DNA of 64,000 nucleotides. It comes from Anaerolinea thermophila UNI-1. GTDB lineage: Bacteria > Chloroflexota > Anaerolineae > Anaerolineales > Anaerolineaceae. Each line of letters starts with the position of its first letter. The stretch's first letter is position 1. Made by a program: the position numbers and the translations under genes. The notes under the pieces were generated by a model, which saw only the letters and a program-made list of their open reading frames with translations, was not told the DNA's origin and searched no databases. This document shows, one piece after another, positions 8,665-17,833 of the stretch. The stretch covers positions 3,468,379 to 3,532,378 of the forward strand of contig NC_014960.1 in NCBI RefSeq assembly GCF_000199675.1, given 5' to 3'.

Positions 8665-10125
8665 TTAGACCACGCTGGCGGCAACCTGTTCGCCGTAGCC
8701 CAGCAGGGCTTTGACCATCTGCGGCGAACGCCCTTCGGCGTACACCCGCAGCACCGGCTCGGTGCCGGAAGGGCGGATGAGCAACCAGGAATCGTCCGCC
8801 AGGATGTATTTGACACCGTCCAGCGTGCTGACATCCACGATGCGCTCGCCACCAATCTCGGCGGGGGCTTCGTTGACCAGGCGTGCGGTCATCTGAGACT
8901 TGGACACCGGGCGGCGCAGGCGCAAATCGGTGCGCTCGTAGTGCGCCGGTCCCACCTCTGCCAGCAGTTGCTCCACCAGGTCGCGCAGGGTGGTGCGGTA
9001 CGCCGCCACCATCTCGACGATGAGCAAGCCCATCAGGATGCCGTCGCCTTCGGGAATGTGACCCTTGAAGGAAATCCCCCCCGATTCCTCGCCGCCGATG
9101 AGCACTTCATCCTTCATCATGTAATCGGCAATGTGGTTGAAGCCCACCGGTGTCTCGTAGAGCGGCAGGTTGTACTTCTGGCACAGGCGGTCAATCATGC
9201 GGGTGGTGGAGACGGTGCGCACCACGGCGCCGCGCATCCCGCGCTTTTCCACCAGGTAGCGCAGGCTGAGTGCCATAATCTTGTGCGGGTCCACAAAGTT
9301 GCCGTGTTCGTCCATGGCGCCGGTGCGGTCGGCATCGCCGTCGGTAGCAATGCCAAAGCCGCCCACCCCACTGCCGATGGCGCCTGCCAGCGCGCCCAGG
9401 TAGCGGGCGATGGGCTCGGGGTGTACGCCGCCAAAACCGGGGTTCATCTCGCCGCGAATCTCAGTAACCTCACACCCCGTACCCTGCAGGATGCCGCGAA
9501 TCACCCCGCGACCCGAGCCGTACATGGAATCAACCACAAAGCGCGGCGGATTGCTGGCGATGACGTCAAAATCAATCAGGCGGCGCAGATGATCGTAGTA
9601 TTCGGGGATAGGATTGAAGCGGATGATGCGCTTCTCTTCCAGGGCGTGTTCGTACTCCATCAGGTTGGGACCGCGGGCTTTGGCTTCGTTGTCGTTGAGG
9701 AAAACTTCCACCTCGCGGCACTGATCGGGCAGGGCAGACCCGCCGTAGTAGGATTTGAGTTTGACGCCGTTGTAGCGCGGAGCGTTGTGCGAGGCGGTAA
9801 TCATCACCCCGCCGATGGCGTTGCGGTGGTACACCGCGTAGGAAATGGCAGGCGTAGGGGCGTCTGCCTGCGCCAGATAAACGGTGAAATCGTTGGCGGC
9901 AAGCACGCGCGCCACTTCCTGCGCAAAGCGGTCGGAAAGGAAGCGGGTATCGAAGCCCACCACCATGCGCTTGGGGTCAATGGGGCGGTCGGTGGGCAGG
10001 CTGTCTGTCCAGGAGCCGCTGGCGATGGAATCGGCGATGGCCTGGGCAACCATGCGCAGGTTGGTGAAGGTGAAGGTGTCAGAAATGACGGCGCGCCAGC
10101 CGTCGGTACCAAAGTGAATGGGCAT
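8665..10125 (-). CDS. Phosphoglucomutase/phosphomannomutase family protein
   Basis: 486 residues of the alpha-D-phosphohexomutase family, which move phosphate between C1 and C6 of hexoses. All four signature segments are visible: catalytic S112 in MITASHNAPRYNG, the metal loop DGDADR, the sugar loop GGEESGG and the phosphate loop RPSGTEP. Substrate (glucose, mannose or glucosamine phosphate) cannot be decided. AAGGAG lies 9 nt before the ATG. It supplies sugar phosphates for glycogen or for surface polysaccharides such as those implied by genes at 31-38 and 46-50 kb (inference). Confidence 0.95.
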   Translation of the reverse strand: MPIHFGTDGWRAVISDTFTFTNLRMVAQAIADSIASGSWTDSLPTDRPIDPKRMVVGFDTRFLSDRFAQEVARVLAANDFTVYLAQADAPTPAISYAVYHRNAIGGVMITASHNAPRYNGVKLKSYYGGSALPDQCREVEVFLNDNEAKARGPNLMEYEHALEEKRIIRFNPIPEYYDHLRRLIDFDVIASNPPRFVVDSMYGSGRGVIRGILQGTGCEVTEIRGEMNPGFGGVHPEPIARYLGALAGAIGSGVGGFGIATDGDADRTGAMDEHGNFVDPHKIMALSLRYLVEKRGMRGAVVRTVSTTRMIDRLCQKYNLPLYETPVGFNHIADYMMKDEVLIGGEESGGISFKGHIPEGDGILMGLLIVEMVAAYRTTLRDLVEQLLAEVGPAHYERTDLRLRRPVSKSQMTARLVNEAPAEIGGERIVDVSTLDGVKYILADDSWLLIRPSGTEPVLRVYAEGRSPQMVKALLGYGEQVAASVV

Positions 10126-10191
10126 GAAGCAAATCTCCTTAGTCGTTTAAGGTATCGTCAGATTGAAGCGTTTCCCGGGGATGTCATGGGG

Positions 10192-11415
10192 TTACCAGCC
10201 TGGAGCAGGGGTGGCGGTCGCCAGCAGGTTGCGCACAATCCAGCCCTCGACACCGTCGGCAGTGCGGATTTTCACCCAGGTAGCGCCGTCAGCGGTCGCC
10301 ACATCGCTCAGCACCTCAACAATAATGCCGTTGAGCAGGCTCTTGACGATGGCGGCATTATAGCCCGGCTCGGCGCGAATCACCGCGCCGTTACTGCCCT
10401 TGACGTTGATGCGCGCCCATACCGGCGTGGGCTGAGGGGTGACGGTCATCGTCGGGGTGTTGGTGGGGATGAGCGTGCGCGTGGGGGTCGCCGTAGCGGT
10501 GAGGGTAACGGTAGGGCTGACGGAAGGGGTTGCCGAAAGCTCGGCGGGGGTGGGGCTGGGTTGAGAGCCAGCGGAAACCTGCGCAGGGGCTTGAGGCAGT
10601 TGCGCGGGCGTCATCTCTGGCAGTTGGATGGTGGGGATGCCGCCGCTCAGCCAGATCACCAGGGCGGTGACCACAATGGTCATGTAAGCGCCGGTGAAGA
10701 GGTAACTCAAGCCGTTGAGCGGGCGCAGACCGAGGATCACCAGAGTAATGGCGCCCAGCAGAGCCGCAACCGCCAGCCCGATCAGGAAAACCACCATGCC
10801 GTTGTACCAGGGCAGAGGGACACCGGAGGTCAGGCCGTAACCCGCCGCACCCAGCGGCAGGAAGAGGGCATAGGCCATGGCAACACTGCTCACCAGCGGA
10901 CGCTGATGGGTGGAGCGCGCCAGCAGGACGGTGGAGAACACCGTCCCCAGGCTGAGCAACAGCAAACTGAACCCATCCAGGCGCAAGAGGTAGGACAACT
11001 GCACCCAGCCATTGAGGACAAAGAGCCGCGCCGGGATGCCCGTCAGCGTGCCGGTGAGGAAGAAAATCAACCCGCCGATGAGCGCGCTGACCAGCGAACG
11101 CAACAGAAAGCCCGTGGAGCCTGCCACGCCTGCCACACCCATCCCCAGCACCGGCGCCATAAAGGGCGCCAGCAGGGCCGCAAGCACCACCAGCGCGGGC
11201 GAATCCAGCATCAGGGCAATGCCGGTCACCAGCCCGGCAAGCAAGGCGGAGAGGAAGAACTCGGCACCGGGGGTGGTGCGCTCGCCCAGATCATCCAGAA
11301 AAGCCGACTGTTCGTCGTGGTGTTCGGGGATGACCATGCGGCGCAGGCGCCGCCGCCGGGCGGGCGGCAGTTCCTCTTCGGGCAGGGGAATGGGTTCACT
11401 GGCAGGCAGGCTCAT
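10192..11415 (-). CDS. DUF389-like membrane protein with C-terminal SH3 domain
   Basis: 407 residues. A basic cytoplasmic start (PPARRRRLRRM) is followed by about eight membrane helices that match the DUF389 pattern, including the LDSPALVVLAALLAPFMAPV segment. After the last helix comes a Thr/Pro-rich linker and a bacterial SH3 domain (VIRAEPGYNAAIVKSLLNG to GVEGWIVRNLL), probably outside the cell. The function of DUF389 proteins is unknown. The ATG at 11415 overlaps the stop of the upstream HAD gene as ATGA, so the two are translationally coupled. An SH3 tail on this fold is unusual in my experience. Confidence 0.85.
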   Translation of the reverse strand: MSLPASEPIPLPEEELPPARRRRLRRMVIPEHHDEQSAFLDDLGERTTPGAEFFLSALLAGLVTGIALMLDSPALVVLAALLAPFMAPVLGMGVAGVAGSTGFLLRSLVSALIGGLIFFLTGTLTGIPARLFVLNGWVQLSYLLRLDGFSLLLLSLGTVFSTVLLARSTHQRPLVSSVAMAYALFLPLGAAGYGLTSGVPLPWYNGMVVFLIGLAVAALLGAITLVILGLRPLNGLSYLFTGAYMTIVVTALVIWLSGGIPTIQLPEMTPAQLPQAPAQVSAGSQPSPTPAELSATPSVSPTVTLTATATPTRTLIPTNTPTMTVTPQPTPVWARINVKGSNGAVIRAEPGYNAAIVKSLLNGIIVEVLSDVATADGATWVKIRTADGVEGWIVRNLLATATPAPGW

Positions 11416-11882
11416 TTTCGCAACGTTGCCACCAATCGCAAAGGTTTCGTCAGCAGTTCCAGTGCAGGAAGGATGCCAGCCGTGCAGATGTCGGCGGATT
11501 GCAGGGTGGAAACCGCCGTGCCTTCCGGCGAAAGCACACAAATGCCGATGCGGGCTTCACGCAACATGAGGGCGTCGTTCGCACCCTGTCCAATGGCAAC
11601 CACCTGCTCTGCGCCCAGTGAGCGCACAAAAGCGGCTTTTTGTTCGGCTTCACCCCCCGCTTGCAGGCGGTGTGCCTGCAACCCCAGTTGACGGTCAAGC
11701 GCCGCCTGCCCGCCGTGCGTGTCGGCAGTGATAAGATGAATCTCCAGCCGGTCGCGCAACTGGTCGAGCAAAGGGCGCACCCCTTCGATCAGGCGTCCAT
11801 CCACCGCCAGCGTGCCGTTAACGTCCAGCACCAGGTGTTGCAGGCGGATGACCCCCTGACCCGGAACGGTCAATTCAATCAT
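11412..11882 (-). CDS. HAD-family protein resembling soluble P-type ATPases
   Basis: 156 residues. Motif I is LDVNGTLAVDG: the nucleophile Asp is present, but the usual second Asp is Asn, as in the stand-alone 'soluble P-type ATPase' group of HAD proteins (COG4087-like). Motif II Thr (LITADTHGG) and the late GQGANDALML loop are also visible. Physiological substrate unknown. The ATG at 11882 begins the conserved sequence MIELTVPG; upstream residues of the open frame are not conserved-looking. A TATAAT ends 6 nt before the ATG, so the message may be leaderless. The stop overlaps the start of the DUF389 gene. Confidence 0.85.
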   Translation of the reverse strand: MIELTVPGQGVIRLQHLVLDVNGTLAVDGRLIEGVRPLLDQLRDRLEIHLITADTHGGQAALDRQLGLQAHRLQAGGEAEQKAAFVRSLGAEQVVAIGQGANDALMLREARIGICVLSPEGTAVSTLQSADICTAGILPALELLTKPLRLVATLRK

Positions 11883-11888
11883 ACCGCA

Positions 11889-11894
11889 ATTATA
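11889..11894 (-). promoter_or_regulatory. -10 box placed for a leaderless transcript
   Basis: On the minus strand TATAAT is followed by 6 nt and then the ATG at 11882, so initiation about 7 nt downstream would fall on the A of the start codon. No Shine-Dalgarno sequence is present. Same geometry as at tsaE (52566-52571). Confidence 0.55.
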
Positions 11895-12009
11895 ATACAC
11901 TCCAGGGGGACGGTTTGACCCGGCCTGGCGCACGGGCGCGAAACAGTTCTGGTGTCATGGCAATCACACCGTATCCCCGCAGGCGAGCGCGCACAGCGGA
12001 CTCCCTCTC

Positions 12010-12110
12010 CGTTTGTGCACCCCGCAAGCCACGCGTGAGGTTGTTTCGGTCGCCTCTTTGAGGCTCCCTCGCAACGACATGGATGGATGCCACCGCCAGG
12101 GTGGGAAAAA
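12010..12110 (-). repeat. Dispersed intergenic repeat, inverted copy
   Basis: Read on the minus strand this contains TGTCGTTGCGAGGGAGCCTC, then AAAGAGGCGACCGAAACAACC and GGGGTGCACAAACGGAGAGG. It matches the element at about 8447-8513 along most of its length, including the GGGTGYRCAAACG tail. The rest of 11895-12190 holds no gene I can support. Confidence 0.6.
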
Positions 12111-12190
12111 CGTGAAGATGAGGGGCGCCTCGAGAGGTACGGCGCACGCTAAGGCTGATTTCTTATCCTTCGAAGGGGAGCATTCTCAGA

Positions 12191-12566
12191 GAACTCAGGC
12201 CGGTCTGTAAGCCGCATTCTGTACCCCCATCAAAGGGGGCGGCGATCATCTCTCTAGGCGGACGGTTACCCATCCGCTCATGCAGCCCACCCGAGACCCT
12301 TGGACGGGCAGTCCTTACTCTCCGAAGAGAGACGGCCTCTGCTTGGCCTTGCTCCCGGCGGGGGTTGCCTGGCCGCGACATTACTGCCGCGCCGGTGGTC
12401 TCTTACACCACCTTTTCACCCTTACCCTTTTCGGGCGGTATGTTTCTGTGGCCCTGTCCGGAACCTTACGGCCCCCCGGGCGTTACCCGGCGCCGTGCCC
12501 TGTGGAGTGCGGACTTTCCTCGACTGCCGTGAACCGACAGCCGCGATCGCCCGACCGACCTGAGTC
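12191..12566 (-). ncRNA. rnpB: RNase P RNA (bacterial class A)
   Basis: The minus strand has the universally conserved elements of the catalytic RNA of RNase P, which trims the 5' ends of tRNA precursors: GAGGAAAGTCC followed by CTCCACAGGGCA, ACAGAAACATACCGCC, GGTAAGGGTGAAAAGGTG followed by GTAAGAGACCACCG, and near the 3' end AGAATGCGGCTTACAG. The P1 helix closes perfectly: CAGGTCGGTC near the 5' end pairs with GACCGGCCTG near the 3' end, which sets the boundaries to within a few bases. About 376 nt, a normal length. Confidence 0.97.
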
Positions 12567-12572
12567 ACTTCG

Positions 12573-12578
12573 AATATA
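12573..12578 (-). promoter_or_regulatory. Likely -10 box of rnpB
   Basis: TATATT on the minus strand ends 6 nt before the inferred RNase P RNA 5' end at about 12566. The -35 region is not consensus. Confidence 0.4.
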
Positions 12579-12604
12579 CCATAAATGCGCGGGCTTGGGC
12601 GGGC

Positions 12605-14800
12605 TTACGGCTCTTTGGGGATGAGAAACCACGCCGCCGCCCAGCCGCGCACCCCCTGCGGATTTTCGCCATAAATCCATTCGCCGGTCTTGCCCACTTT
12701 CGCCCCCGCCGCGGTGAGGTCGGTTTCCAGCACGCGGAAGGTCTCGCCGGTGCGGATGCCCCCCACGCGCGGGGCGTTGAGGGTGGGCTGAGCCCGCAGG
12801 TTAAGGTCCACGCTGGCTTTGAGCAACAGGGTTTCCGGGGCAGTGGGCTGGGTAGGCTTCTGAGCCACCACCAGCCAGGCCGCTACATAGCCCACAAACT
12901 TCTGCGGGGTGCGCACATTCAGCCATTCGCCCTGTTTGCCCAGTTTGGCTTGCGCTTCGGCGCGGTCGCCCAGCACTTCCAGGGCTTCGCCTGCCACGGC
13001 AACCGCCAGCACATTGGCGTCCAGCGCCGGACGGGCGCGCACGTTGAGCGCGCCCAGCGGGTACACCACCAGCCCGGTGGGAGCGGGCGCCTGCCCGGTC
13101 AGATGCACCAGCCAGGCGGCTACATACCCGCGCTGTCCCTGGGCGGTCTGCACCTGAAGCCACTCCCCCTGCTTGCCGATTTTCGCCCGCGCCAGGTCGC
13201 CGGTGCCCAGCACGGTCAGCGCGTCGGTGGGTTGCAGGGTCGCAATCACGTCAAACCCCGTGCCGGGTCCACTGCGCAGATTGACCGCGCCCACCGGATA
13301 GACCACCACATCCGAGGGCGGTTGCGTTTGATCCACACGCTGGACGTACCATGCCGCCACCCATCCCGTTGTCCCCCCGGCGGTGCGCACCTGCAGCCAC
13401 TGCCCCTCTTTGCCCACACGTGCCTGAATCTGCGCCGGGTCGCCCAGCGTCATCAGCCGTTCGCCCGCGGGGATGCCCGCGCGCACGTTTGCCTGCGTGT
13501 TGGGCTGTTCCCGCAGGTTGAGCGGCGCGGTGGTGAACACTTCTATCCCGCTCTCCGGGGGCAAAGGTTCAACCGGTGTCGGCGCAGGCGGGGGCGGGGC
13601 CATCTGCTCCAGATACGGCAGGGGGTCCACAATTTCAGCAGGATACCCGGGCGTCCTGGCGCCTTCGATTTTCAGCGTCAGGTGCAGATGCGAGCCGAAG
13701 GAATTACCGGTGTTATCTGCCAGCCCGATCAGGTCCCCGGCTTTAACGCTGTCGTTCTGGCGCACCAGAATTTTGGAGAGATGCGCATAGATGGTGCGGA
13801 ATACCCTGCCGTTGACTTCGTGACGCAGGCGAATCTGCAAACCGTAGGGGTGTCCTGAGGGATGTCCTGCCATCTCCACCACCCCATCGGCGGCGGCGTA
13901 GATATTGGCGCCGTCAGGGGCATACAGGTCCAAGCCCTCATGCCCGGGCAAACCAAAGGGTTTGTACGTGGCAGGGTTTTCGCCGAAGTACTGGTTGATG
14001 CGGCGGCTGTCCACGGGCCAGCGCAAGCGGATGTCTGCCCCGGCAGGTTCGGCAAGCGCCCCGGCGCCTTCAACGCCCTCAGGCATCGGCTCGGCAAGCG
14101 CGGCGCGCGCCTCAAGCGCCTCGAAGGCAGCGCCGGTTTCGGCGGGCTCAGACACCGCTTCAGCCGATGCCCTGGCAAAGCCCGCAGGGCGGGTTTGCAG
14201 AAAAGCCGGCACCGGTTGAGGATGGTACGGCAAGACCAGAAAGCCATCCCAACGGCGTTCCCCGGCGGTCAACCGAATGCCTTCCTCCAACGCCTCCACG
14301 GTGAGATGGAGCGTTTCATCTGGCAACGCCGGGTTGTACACCCGCCAGCGCAGTTCCCTGTCCGTGCGCCGTTCGTATGCCATCAGGACGCCAAAGTCGC
14401 AGGTCTCCACACCGACCAGCGCCAGGGCAAGCGGATTTCCGCGCTGCATTTGGCGCCGCACCGTACCGCTCGCCCGCCGCCAGAGCAAGGCACGCCGGGC
14501 AGATGGCTCCATCAGACGCAACTGCAGCATCTCCATCACGGTCTGCGGGGTCAGACAGTCCGCCTGACGGTCGCGCAGCCAGACGCGCAACGCCGCGCTG
14601 GGTTGATCCAGCGGAAAAAAGACTCCGGCATGAAAACGATCCAGCGCGGCAAAGGTCATGCCGGCTGCCAGTCCATGCACCAGTTTTTCCAGGCTTAACC
14701 TGCCCCCGTAAGGCAGGGGAAGTTCCAGGGCTTCTTCGGACGGCTCAAAGAACAGAAAGCCATGCACCAGCGGGTCAAAACGCGTTTCCAGTACGCTCAT
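12605..14800 (-). CDS. M23 (LytM-type) peptidase with four C-terminal SH3 repeats
   Basis: 731 residues. An N-terminal region of about 250 residues is unrecognised. The middle is an M23 metallopeptidase domain: HEGLD supplies zinc ligands and HLHLTL the HxH motif. Such enzymes cut peptidoglycan cross-links. Four bacterial SH3 repeats of about 70 residues follow, each with a core like LNLREQPN...VAAWYV, probably binding cell wall. No signal peptide is visible, so export is uncertain. I chose the ATG at 14800 because GGAGGTG lies 4 nt before it; an in-frame start exists at 14839. Confidence 0.88.
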   Translation of the reverse strand: MSVLETRFDPLVHGFLFFEPSEEALELPLPYGGRLSLEKLVHGLAAGMTFAALDRFHAGVFFPLDQPSAALRVWLRDRQADCLTPQTVMEMLQLRLMEPSARRALLWRRASGTVRRQMQRGNPLALALVGVETCDFGVLMAYERRTDRELRWRVYNPALPDETLHLTVEALEEGIRLTAGERRWDGFLVLPYHPQPVPAFLQTRPAGFARASAEAVSEPAETGAAFEALEARAALAEPMPEGVEGAGALAEPAGADIRLRWPVDSRRINQYFGENPATYKPFGLPGHEGLDLYAPDGANIYAAADGVVEMAGHPSGHPYGLQIRLRHEVNGRVFRTIYAHLSKILVRQNDSVKAGDLIGLADNTGNSFGSHLHLTLKIEGARTPGYPAEIVDPLPYLEQMAPPPPAPTPVEPLPPESGIEVFTTAPLNLREQPNTQANVRAGIPAGERLMTLGDPAQIQARVGKEGQWLQVRTAGGTTGWVAAWYVQRVDQTQPPSDVVVYPVGAVNLRSGPGTGFDVIATLQPTDALTVLGTGDLARAKIGKQGEWLQVQTAQGQRGYVAAWLVHLTGQAPAPTGLVVYPLGALNVRARPALDANVLAVAVAGEALEVLGDRAEAQAKLGKQGEWLNVRTPQKFVGYVAAWLVVAQKPTQPTAPETLLLKASVDLNLRAQPTLNAPRVGGIRTGETFRVLETDLTAAGAKVGKTGEWIYGENPQGVRGWAAAWFLIPKEP

Positions 14801-14821
14801 GTCCACCTCCAGCACGTTTTC

Positions 14822-14827
14822 ATTATA
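14822..14827 (-). promoter_or_regulatory. -10 box of the M23 peptidase gene
   Basis: TATAAT on the minus strand, 21 nt before the ATG at 14800, leaving room for the GGAGGTG ribosome site. It favours the 14800 start over 14839, which lies upstream of this box. The -35 is weak. Confidence 0.5.
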
Positions 14828-14914
14828 GGATATTTTCAATCATTAATGATAAAAATAATGCAACAACAGCAAATCTTCCCCTGCAGGGATGTTTTGCCAT
14901 CCCGGCAACACGGC

Positions 14915-14947
14915 GAAAAAAAGCCCCCGAAGCGCACTCCGGGGGCT
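14915..14947 (-). terminator. Terminator of the ABC importer operon
   Basis: On the minus strand AGCCCCCG pairs with CGGGGGCT across a 10-nt loop, followed by seven Ts. It lies 22 nt after the ATPase gene stop. Confidence 0.92.
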
Positions 14948-14969
14948 GGTACATGCTGAAGCGTGGGGG

Positions 14970-16025
14970 TTACCCCTGAATAATCCAGCAGGCATGCGGT
15001 GGAAAATTAAGCGTCACCTCTTCGCCCACTTTGGGCAGAATCATCTGCCGTTCGTTGAACAGGTCTGCCAGGACTTCGTCCCCCTGCAAATCCACACGCA
15101 CGCGCACAATCGCGCCCAGGAACATCACATCCAGCACTTTTCCGCGCAGGTGATTGCGCCCAACAACCTCGCCCAGGTTGAGTTCCTCGGGGCGCAGTGC
15201 CAGGGTGGCTTCGCTCACCCCAGCCAGCGCCGCAGGCGTCTCCACCTGGATGGGGGTGTCTTTAAACAGCACCACCCCGCGTGCCGGATCGCTCACCCGC
15301 ACGGGCAACAGGTTCAACTGCCCGATGAAAGACGCCACAAAGCGCGTTTTGGGGTAGTTGTACACCTCAAAGGGCGTGCCGGCTTGTTCGATATGCCCGG
15401 CATTCATCACCACCACGCGGTCGGACAGCGAGAGGGCTTCTTCCTGATCGTGGGTGACGTACACTGCCGTGATGCCCAGCGTCTGCTGAATACGGCGGAT
15501 TTCCTCGCGCAGTTCCACGCGGATTTTGGCATCCAGCGCCGAGAGGGGTTCATCCAGCAAAAGCACCCGCGGACGGATCGCCAGCGCGCGCGCCAGAGCC
15601 ACCCTCTGCTGTTGCCCACCGGACAACTGGTAGGGGTAGCGGTCGCCGTAGTTGCTCAAATGAATCAAATTCAGCATTTCCTCTACCGTCTGGCGGATTT
15701 CCTCGGCGGGGCGTTTGGCAATCTTCAAGCCAAAGGCGATGTTTTCGCCTACGGTCAGGTTGGGAAACAGGGCATACGACTGGAACACCATGCCAATCTG
15801 ACGGCGGTTGGGCGGCAGGTGGGTAATCTCCACCCCGTCCAGCACAATCTGACCGGTGGTGGGGTACTCGAATCCGGCAATCATGCGCAGGGTGGTGGTT
15901 TTCCCGCACCCGCTGGGTCCGAGAAACGAGACCAGTTCCCCGCGTTCGATTTCGAGGTTGAAGTCCTCAACGGCAATGGTTTGTCCAAATCGTTTGGAAA
16001 GCCCTGTCAAACTCAAATACGCCAT
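14970..16025 (-). CDS. ABC importer ATP-binding protein (PotA/FbpC type)
   Basis: 351 residues. Walker A (GPSGCGKTT), Q-loop (VFQSYALFP), signature (LSGGQQQR), Walker B (VLLLDEPLSALD) and switch His (VTHD) are all intact. The C-terminal ~110 residues look like the TOBE regulatory fold found in importers of polyamines, iron, phosphonate or sugars. ATG 16025 is preferred (AGGTGAGG just upstream) over a GTG at 16034. It is the last gene of a four-gene operon read binding protein, permease, permease, ATPase. Confidence 0.95.
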   Translation of the reverse strand: MAYLSLTGLSKRFGQTIAVEDFNLEIERGELVSFLGPSGCGKTTTLRMIAGFEYPTTGQIVLDGVEITHLPPNRRQIGMVFQSYALFPNLTVGENIAFGLKIAKRPAEEIRQTVEEMLNLIHLSNYGDRYPYQLSGGQQQRVALARALAIRPRVLLLDEPLSALDAKIRVELREEIRRIQQTLGITAVYVTHDQEEALSLSDRVVVMNAGHIEQAGTPFEVYNYPKTRFVASFIGQLNLLPVRVSDPARGVVLFKDTPIQVETPAALAGVSEATLALRPEELNLGEVVGRNHLRGKVLDVMFLGAIVRVRVDLQGDEVLADLFNERQMILPKVGEEVTLNFPPHACWIIQG

Positions 16026-16049
16026 AATCCTCACCTGAAATGCAAGGTT

Positions 16050-16874
16050 TTAACGAGCCGCAAAGGTCTGATCGCCGCCCAGCGCGCGCCTGCCGACAAA
16101 CTGGAACAGCGTGGTAAACGCCCACGTGAGCAGGAAACTGATGACCGCCAGCGCGGCGCCCTCGTAAGCGCGGTTTTGCCCCACCTGCGACATGTACGGG
16201 CCAAAGGCGCGCAATCCCACCAGGAAGGACGCCATGGTCAACTCGCCCATGACGATGGTGATGGTGAGGAACGCACCGCTCAAAATGGCACTGCGCAGGT
16301 TGGGGAAGATGATGCGGGTGATAATCGTCCACCAGTCAGCCCCCAAACTCTGGGCGGCTTCGGTGAGCGTGCGGATGTCCAGCGCCTGCAAGCCGGTATC
16401 CACCGCGCGGTACATATACGGCAACACCAGCACCACATACCCGGCAATCAGCAGAATCTGCGTGCCGGTTTCCGAATTGGTCAACAGCAGCGGCGGGCGG
16501 CTGAAGACGCGAATCAACCCGAAGACCAGCACAATGGCAGGCACGACAAAGGGGATGAGGGTGATGAACTCCACGATGGGGCGCAGTTGCGGCAGGCGCA
16601 GGCGAATCCAGTAGGCGGTGGGCACCACCAGAATCACCGCCACGATGACTGTAAGAAGCGCCAGTTCAAGCGAGAAGGTGAACGCCTGCACGAATTTGGG
16701 GTCGCGCAGAACGCGCTCATACGCCAGAAAACTGAGCACGCCTTTCTTTGCCCGCATGGAAAACTCCAGCGTAGCCACCAGAGGCAGGAAGAAGTACAGC
16801 GCGCCCAGCAAGAGAAAGAACCAGGAAAGCAGGCGCTGACGGAGCGGAATGGTTTGTCCTTGAGGCATAGGCAC
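16050..16874 (-). CDS. ABC importer permease (PotC/ModB-like)
   Basis: 274 residues with about six hydrophobic helices and the EAA loop that contacts the ATPase (LTEAAQSLGADWWTIITRII). The family imports small charged solutes. The ATG lies 11 nt after the preceding permease stop, and the ATPase gene follows by 24 nt. Confidence 0.93.
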   Translation of the reverse strand: MPMPQGQTIPLRQRLLSWFFLLLGALYFFLPLVATLEFSMRAKKGVLSFLAYERVLRDPKFVQAFTFSLELALLTVIVAVILVVPTAYWIRLRLPQLRPIVEFITLIPFVVPAIVLVFGLIRVFSRPPLLLTNSETGTQILLIAGYVVLVLPYMYRAVDTGLQALDIRTLTEAAQSLGADWWTIITRIIFPNLRSAILSGAFLTITIVMGELTMASFLVGLRAFGPYMSQVGQNRAYEGAALAVISFLLTWAFTTLFQFVGRRALGGDQTFAAR

Positions 16875-16885
16875 GTCCTTTCCCT

Positions 16886-17821
16886 TTACCGTTTCAGCCA
16901 GCGCTCACTGCGCTTGCGCAGGAAGTAGTACACCACCATATTGAGCGCCATGACCACAATCATGCCGAACGAAAGCGCATAGCCCAAACCGGGGTTGTAC
17001 AGCACGTCGCCCATCATCTGCGCGCCGATGAGAATGGTGATGAGATTAATCAGCCCGCCAGTCAGCGAGAGCGCTGTAGCGTATGCACCAAAGGCATTGC
17101 CAAACAGCAGGATGATGGCGCCGAGAATCGAGGGGGTCAGGATGGGCAGTGCCACCATGCGCCAGTACTGCCAGGCAGTGGCGCCGAGGTTTTCAGCGGC
17201 TTCGCGCCACTCGCGCTTCAGCCCTTCCAGCGCCGGGGCAATGATCAGCACCATCAGGGGGAACTGGAAGTACATGTAGGTAAAACTCAACCCCCAGAAA
17301 CTGTACAGGTTGAAGCCGGCTTCGTACAGGTCAATGCCGATGGCTTTCAGGAAGACGGTGAGCATGCCCAACCGTCCGAGGGTAGCCACGAAGGCAAACG
17401 CCAGCGGCACACCGGCAAAGTTGGAAGCCACCCCCGAAAAGGTCAGCAAGGCATCACGCGCCCAGCGCGGCAGTCCGCCCAGAATGACGGCATACGCCAG
17501 CAGGAAGCCAAACAGCGCCCCGCCCAGCGCCGTCACCAGGCTGATGCGGATGCTGATGGAATAGGCGCTGAGGATGGAGGGGGTGAAGAGACTGCGGATA
17601 TTCTCCAGGGTGAAGTTGCCCTGCGCATCGCGGAAACTGCCCACCAGCAGAGAGAGCGAGGGCAACAGCATGAAGAGCAAAGCAAACAGGAAGAAGGGGG
17701 CAACCCCTGCCCATGCCCAAAGCCCGCTCTGCTTTGGGGCGCGGGGAGGGGAAGAAGGGGAGGCGGGACGCAGTCCCAGCCCCCCCTCATTGCCCGATTG
17801 GCGAAGCAATGCGGGACTCAT
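16886..17821 (-). CDS. ABC importer permease (PotB-like)
   Basis: 311 residues. A Ser/Pro-rich stretch of about 30 residues precedes the first helix. About six helices follow, with the EAA-type loop WREAAENLGATAWQYWRMVA. It begins 12 nt after the binding-protein stop and is the first of two permeases, which should form a heterodimeric channel. The start codon has no clear ribosome site, so the first helix may begin from a later codon. Confidence 0.92.
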   Translation of the reverse strand: MSPALLRQSGNEGGLGLRPASPSSPPRAPKQSGLWAWAGVAPFFLFALLFMLLPSLSLLVGSFRDAQGNFTLENIRSLFTPSILSAYSISIRISLVTALGGALFGFLLAYAVILGGLPRWARDALLTFSGVASNFAGVPLAFAFVATLGRLGMLTVFLKAIGIDLYEAGFNLYSFWGLSFTYMYFQFPLMVLIIAPALEGLKREWREAAENLGATAWQYWRMVALPILTPSILGAIILLFGNAFGAYATALSLTGGLINLITILIGAQMMGDVLYNPGLGYALSFGMIVVMALNMVVYYFLRKRSERWLKR

Positions 17822-17833
17822 GCGTACAGGGTC

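Noticed and set aside
8941..11691. 916-codon open frame on the plus strand
   Set aside because: Antisense to phosphohexomutase, DUF389 and HAD genes, all with clear motifs; a by-product of GC-rich codon use.
12280..12624. Small plus-strand coding frames
   Set aside because: They lie inside the RNase P RNA gene, whose conserved elements and P1 pairing are unambiguous.
14889..16928. 679-codon open frame on the plus strand
   Set aside because: Antisense to the ABC ATPase and permease; Gln/His-rich composition typical of shadow frames.
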